A stretch of 64,000 nucleotides of DNA from Streptomyces noursei (GTDB lineage Bacteria > Actinomycetota > Actinomycetes > Streptomycetales > Streptomycetaceae), in the NCBI RefSeq assembly GCF_001646665.1, contig NZ_LWBU01000017.1:164148-228147 (forward strand). Reading direction: 5' to 3'. A program made the translations under genes and the position numbers. Below the pieces are notes generated by a model. It ran no database searches. It was not told the origin of the DNA and worked only from the letters and a program-made list of their open reading frames with translations. Numbering within the stretch: position 1 is the stretch's first letter; every line of letters starts with the position of its first letter. Shown one piece after another: positions 60,806 through 64,000 of the stretch.

Positions 60806-62386
60806 ATGGACCGCAGGACCGAGGAACGCGGCATCCCCGACGGCCTGCTGCTGGGGCTGCTGGGGTTCCTGCTGGGCCTGACGCTGCTGGCCTGGACGGC
60901 GACCGGGCTGGCCGGGCTGTTCGCGCACGGGGCGTGGCCGGACGGGGTGACGTTCTCCCAGACCCCGTTCGCGCTGCGCAGCCTGGTGACCGAGCCCCAG
61001 GACCTGGCCGCGGCGTGGCCGGCCACTCCGGCGGGGCAGCTGTCGGGGTACGGGCTGTTCTGGGGCCTGTTCATCAGCGAGATGCTGGTTCTGGTGGTGC
61101 TGGCCGTGTTCGTGGTCGGGACACTGGCCCGCTGGCGGGCGGTACGGGCGGCGGCGCGCGCGGCACGCACGGCGCGGACACCGGCACCCGGCACGGCACC
61201 TGCGGCGTCGGCACCGGAGCCCGTACCCGTGGGCAAGGACCAGGGACACCCCGTCCCGGCCCAGGCGCCTGCCCAGGCCCCCGCACCCGTGCCCGCCCAC
61301 ACGCCCGCCGCCGGGTCCACCGCCGAGCCCGCCGCCCAGCCCGGACCCGTACCGCAGACATCCCCTGCGGCACACCCACCCCAAGCCCCTCCCGCACCTC
61401 ACACCCCCCTCGGCGCGGGAACGCACGGCGCGCCGGTCACCGCGCCACCGGCCCCGGCTCCCGCCCCGCGGCTCCTCTACGGCGCCGCCGCCGACCGCCG
61501 GCCCGTGGCCCGCCGCGCCATCGAGGAGGCCGCCGGCCCCGCCCTGGTCGTCACCTCCGACCCGGCCGTCTGGGCCGACACCAAGGACGCCCGCGCCAAG
61601 CTCGGCCCCGTCCTCGTCTACGACCCCGGCCACCGGTGCGACACACCCGCCCGGCTCCACTGGTCGCCCCTCCGGGGCTGCGAGGACACCGGTACGGCCG
61701 CCCTCCGCGCCGCCGCGCTCCTCGCCCCCGTACGCCCCCGGGCGCGGATGGACGCCGCTGTCGCCGACACCGCCGAGACCCTCCTGCGCTGCTGGCTGCA
61801 CGCGGCCGCCGTGGACGGGCGTCCCTTCAAGCAGGTCCAGCGCTGGGCGCAGAACAACGGCGCCCACGAACCCGTACGCGTCCTGCGTACGCACCCCAAG
61901 GCCACCAACAGTCACGCCGGCCTGCTGGAGTCGGCCCTCACGGCCTACCCGGAACGGCGTGAGGTGGCGCAGGAGTTGACCGTACGGGCGCTGTCGGCGC
62001 TCTCCTCGGTTCACATCCGGGAGGCGTGCACACCGAATCGAACTGATTCGCTGGCCCTGGAATCATTCATCGCCGAAGCGGGCACCCTTTATGTGGTGGG
62101 TGAACCGATCGAGGACCCGAGGACCCACCCGGGCGCGATGCCCCTGCTGACCGCGCTCGCCTCAGACGTGGTCGAGCACGGCCGCCGCATGGCCGCACGG
62201 TCATCCGACGGTCGGCTCGACCCACCACTCACGCTCGTCCTCGACGACGTCGCCGCCGTGGCGCCCCTCCCGGAGCTGCCCGAGCTGCTGACGAGAGGTC
62301 AGGACACCGGTCTTCCCACGCATGTGCTGCTGCGCTCCGCCGAACAGGGCCGCGCCCGCTGGCCGGACCGGCCCCTCACCCCGTGA
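60806..62386 (+). CDS. cmdA: CmdA: VirD4/TraG-like membrane protein without a visible Walker A
   Basis: A 526-residue protein: two membrane helices (LLGLLGFLLGLTLLAWTATG and LVLVVLAVFVVGTLARW), a Pro/Ala-rich linker (about 125-215), then a coupling-protein-like core with ALVVTSDPAVWADTKDARAK, LGPVLVYDPGHR, LHWSPLRGCEDTGTAALRAA and Walker-B-like LTLVLDDVAAVAPLPELPEL. In coupling proteins a GxxGxGK(S/T) loop precedes the VVTSxK/D block; here the equivalent stretch (YGAAADRRPVARRAIEEAAG) has none. The 3' end overlaps the convergent GNAT by 11 bases. Confidence 0.78.
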   Translation: MDRRTEERGIPDGLLLGLLGFLLGLTLLAWTATGLAGLFAHGAWPDGVTFSQTPFALRSLVTEPQDLAAAWPATPAGQLSGYGLFWGLFISEMLVLVVLAVFVVGTLARWRAVRAAARAARTARTPAPGTAPAASAPEPVPVGKDQGHPVPAQAPAQAPAPVPAHTPAAGSTAEPAAQPGPVPQTSPAAHPPQAPPAPHTPLGAGTHGAPVTAPPAPAPAPRLLYGAAADRRPVARRAIEEAAGPALVVTSDPAVWADTKDARAKLGPVLVYDPGHRCDTPARLHWSPLRGCEDTGTAALRAAALLAPVRPRARMDAAVADTAETLLRCWLHAAAVDGRPFKQVQRWAQNNGAHEPVRVLRTHPKATNSHAGLLESALTAYPERREVAQELTVRALSALSSVHIREACTPNRTDSLALESFIAEAGTLYVVGEPIEDPRTHPGAMPLLTALASDVVEHGRRMAARSSDGRLDPPLTLVLDDVAAVAPLPELPELLTRGQDTGLPTHVLLRSAEQGRARWPDRPLTP

Positions 62387-62942
62387 CGGGCCGCCGCACC
62401 TCGTACTCCACCTCCAGCGCCCCGCTCGCGTCCCCCTCCAGCGGCACGCCGACCCCGGTCGGCACGAACCCGGCCCTGCGGTAGAACGCCGCCGCCCGGG
62501 CGTTCCGCTCGTGCACATAGAGCCGTACGCGCTGCACGGGTGCTCCGCCCAGCGACCACGACCACTCCACGGCCGCCCGGAACAGCGCGTCCGCCAGCCC
62601 GGCACCGCGCGCCTCGGGCCGTACGTACACCCCGACGACATGCGTCTGGTCGACCACCGGTGCCTCGCCGAACCGGACGTCCTCGCCCGCCCGTTCCACC
62701 AGCACGGTGACCGTCCCGTCCCAGGACCCGTCCGGCGCCTCGGCGACGAACTGGTGGGCGCCGTCCCTGTCTTCCGCCACACCGGCGGTCCGTTCCCGCC
62801 AGTGTTCGTCGGGCCGGCCGACGGCGGCCTCGTAGGTGTCCAGGAAGGCGAGGGGCGCGGCCGGGTCGCGCAGCGCGTCAAGCCGGATATCGCGGGCCTT
62901 GCGCCACTCATCGGCCCGGACGGGGCGTATCACGTGTTCCAT
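62376..62942 (-). CDS. GNAT family N-acetyltransferase
   Basis: A 188-residue acetyltransferase with VVGVYVRPEARGAGLADALF (acetyl-CoA loop) and VRLYVHERNARAAAFYRRAG. A single GNAT domain, soluble, starting MEHVIRPVRADEWRKARDIR. Substrate unknown. It is convergent with and overlaps cmdA. Confidence 0.9.
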   Translation of the reverse strand: MEHVIRPVRADEWRKARDIRLDALRDPAAPLAFLDTYEAAVGRPDEHWRERTAGVAEDRDGAHQFVAEAPDGSWDGTVTVLVERAGEDVRFGEAPVVDQTHVVGVYVRPEARGAGLADALFRAAVEWSWSLGGAPVQRVRLYVHERNARAAAFYRRAGFVPTGVGVPLEGDASGALEVEYEVRRPVTG

Positions 62943-63014
62943 GCCCCGATCCTGACGCCGGCGCCCCTGCCCGGCAACGCAATTCCCCTCGGGCCGGCGG
63001 CTGCCCCCGCGCGG

Positions 63015-63896
63015 TCAGGCCGCGAGGACGGCGCGAATGACGTGGCGGGCGTTGTCCGCCATCGCCGGGTTGCTCCCGCGGTGGTACGGCAGGGAGATGA
63101 GCGCCTGCGAGAACGCCCGGGCCCTGCCCCGGAGCCAGGTGGCGTCGTCCACGCCGAGCGCCGCGCGGAAGACCTCCCTGGCCCCGGCCGGCAGCAGGTT
63201 CCACGCGGGGAACAGGTCGCAGGCCGGGTCGCCCACCCCCATGCACCCGAAGTCGATCACCGCGCCGAGCCGGCCGCCGTCGACCAGGAGGTTGCCCGGC
63301 ATCAAATCGGCGTGGACCCACACCGGTGCCCCGTGCGGCCCCGGCGCCCGCAGCGCCTCCTCCCACACGTCCAGAGCGGCGTCGCAGTCCACGCCCTCGT
63401 CGGGGATGCCCCTCAGCCGGCCGATCGCCGCCCGGGTCGCGGCGTCGAGCGTGCCCAGCGGGCCGCCCCGGTACGCCGCCGGCGCCCCCGGCAGCTCGAC
63501 GCTCCACATGGCGGCCACGAACCGGGCCAGGTCCTCGGCCAGCAGCAGCGGCTCATCGAGCGCCCCGGGCCGCGGGTTGGCGCCGTCCAGCCACCGGTAC
63601 ACCGACCAGGCCCAGGGAAACCCCTCCGCCGGTCCAGCGGCTCCCAGCACCTCGGGTATGCCCACCGGGAGCCGTTCCGCGAGCCGCGGCAGCCACTCCC
63701 GCTCCCTCACCAGATCCGCCGCCCCGCCCTCGGTCAGTGGCAGTCGTACGACCATGTCGTCCCCGAGCCGGTACACGTCGTTCACGGTCCCGCCGGACGG
63801 AAAACGCTTCACCGGCAATGCCGCCCACTCCGGAAACCCGCCCGCGATCAGGCGCCGCACGACGTCGTCGTCGATGTGCATGTCCATGCGGGCCAT
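63015..63896 (-). CDS. Aminoglycoside phosphotransferase (APH) family kinase
   Basis: A 293-residue APH-fold kinase. The catalytic loop is VWVHADLMPGNLLVDGG (H-x-D-x4-N) and the metal loop GAVIDFGCMGVGDPACDLFP. The N-lobe has PSGGTVNDVYRLGDDMVVRL, where the Lys of classical kinases would follow. Members phosphorylate aminoglycosides, macrolides or small metabolites; the substrate cannot be told. ATG at 63896, with inner Met codons at 63887 and 63881 as alternatives. Confidence 0.88.
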   Translation of the reverse strand: MARMDMHIDDDVVRRLIAGGFPEWAALPVKRFPSGGTVNDVYRLGDDMVVRLPLTEGGAADLVREREWLPRLAERLPVGIPEVLGAAGPAEGFPWAWSVYRWLDGANPRPGALDEPLLLAEDLARFVAAMWSVELPGAPAAYRGGPLGTLDAATRAAIGRLRGIPDEGVDCDAALDVWEEALRAPGPHGAPVWVHADLMPGNLLVDGGRLGAVIDFGCMGVGDPACDLFPAWNLLPAGAREVFRAALGVDDATWLRGRARAFSQALISLPYHRGSNPAMADNARHVIRAVLAA

Positions 63897-63954
63897 CCGA
63901 CCGCCGGACGGCGGTGTGCGTCAAACAGAATTCCTGGTCCGGAACGCAAAAATG

Positions 63955-63989
63955 CCTCAGTCCCCGGACACAAGGTCCAGGGACTGAGG
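63955..63989. terminator. Strong bidirectional terminator-like hairpin at the right edge
   Basis: CCTCAGTCCC and GGGACTGAGG pair perfectly, extended inward by GGAC/GTCC across one mismatch, with ACAAG as loop. On the plus strand CTAAAAATTGT follows; on the complement CATTTTTGC follows, giving a U-tract. It likely ends transcription entering from the right. Confidence 0.7.
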
Positions 63990-64000
63990 CTAAAAATTGT

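Noticed and set aside
1..64000. tRNA, rRNA and CRISPR arrays
   Set aside because: No cloverleaf-like sequence with CCA-type ends, rRNA block or spaced direct repeats were recognised on either strand by eye.

Overview
The window is a high-GC actinobacterial chromosome segment, almost certainly Streptomyces. The signs are pervasive third-position GC, GTG/TTG starts, and Streptomyces-specific proteins: GlnR, RsiG, Nur, the S-adenosyl methyltransferase family and DUF3099. From about 16.5 to 62.4 kb the gene order matches, from memory, the S. coelicolor SCO4126-SCO4180 neighbourhood in reverse. No rRNA, tRNA or CRISPR was seen.

Region by region. (1) 0-3 kb is accessory: a truncated gene, DUF5958 and DUF4240 proteins, a small hypothetical, and an in-frame fusion of a TnsA-like start to a zinc-ribbon TniQ-like end, read as a decayed Tn7-like transposon. 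(2) 3-16.5 kb is variable: a MarR/MFS efflux pair with a hairpin over the transporter ribosome-binding site, a HelR-type RNA-polymerase rescue ATPase, a cyclodipeptide synthase-CYP121 pair resembling the mycocyclosin genes of Mycobacterium tuberculosis, a TetR/quinone oxidoreductase pair, a TetR/drug-ABC unit with twin operators, a HAD protein, an Eis-type acetyltransferase and an asparaginase. (3) 16.5-25.6 kb is core: RsiG, Dtd, YgfZ, Nur, nitrobindin-like protein, a 33-aa membrane peptide, DsrE-like and DUF3099 proteins, and a cysA-sseC sulfur operon behind a leaderless Cys-containing leader peptide. Then come DUF2993, a large membrane protein, a MoaD-like protein and a hydrolase. (4) 25.6-35.2 kb holds GlnR behind an 18-codon upstream ORF, a LacI regulator, a trypsin-like protease with a two-component system, a Tat-exported PI-PLC, a 5'-nucleotidase and mshD. 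(5) 35.2-37.5 kb is a YtrA-type GntR/ABC operon. (6) 37.6-48.4 kb is the phosphate block: ppk-CHAD-Nudix, a repeat-rich 1.2-kb gap, PHO boxes, pstSCAB, then pit and its DUF47 partner. (7) 48.5-52.5 kb has CsoR with its operator, small conserved proteins, a lipoprotein, a PAP2 phosphatase and a two-domain wall hydrolase. (8) 55.2-62.4 kb is a six-gene membrane operon equivalent to cmdABCDEF, whose parts resemble a type IV secretion system without a relaxase. (9) The right edge has a GNAT, an APH-like kinase and a strong terminator.

Functional links: phosphate starvation joins PHO boxes, PstSCAB, Pit/DUF47, Ppk/CHAD and the 5'-nucleotidase. Nitrogen control enters through GlnR. Sulfur supply joins the leader peptide, CysA, SseC and possibly MoaD- and DsrE-like proteins. 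Development is represented by RsiG (c-di-GMP-controlled anti-sigma) and the cmd locus. The strongest candidates for new biology are the chromosomal T4SS-like machine, in which the coupling-protein homologue has no visible Walker A motif, and the CDPS-CYP121 pair with altered substrate-contact residues.
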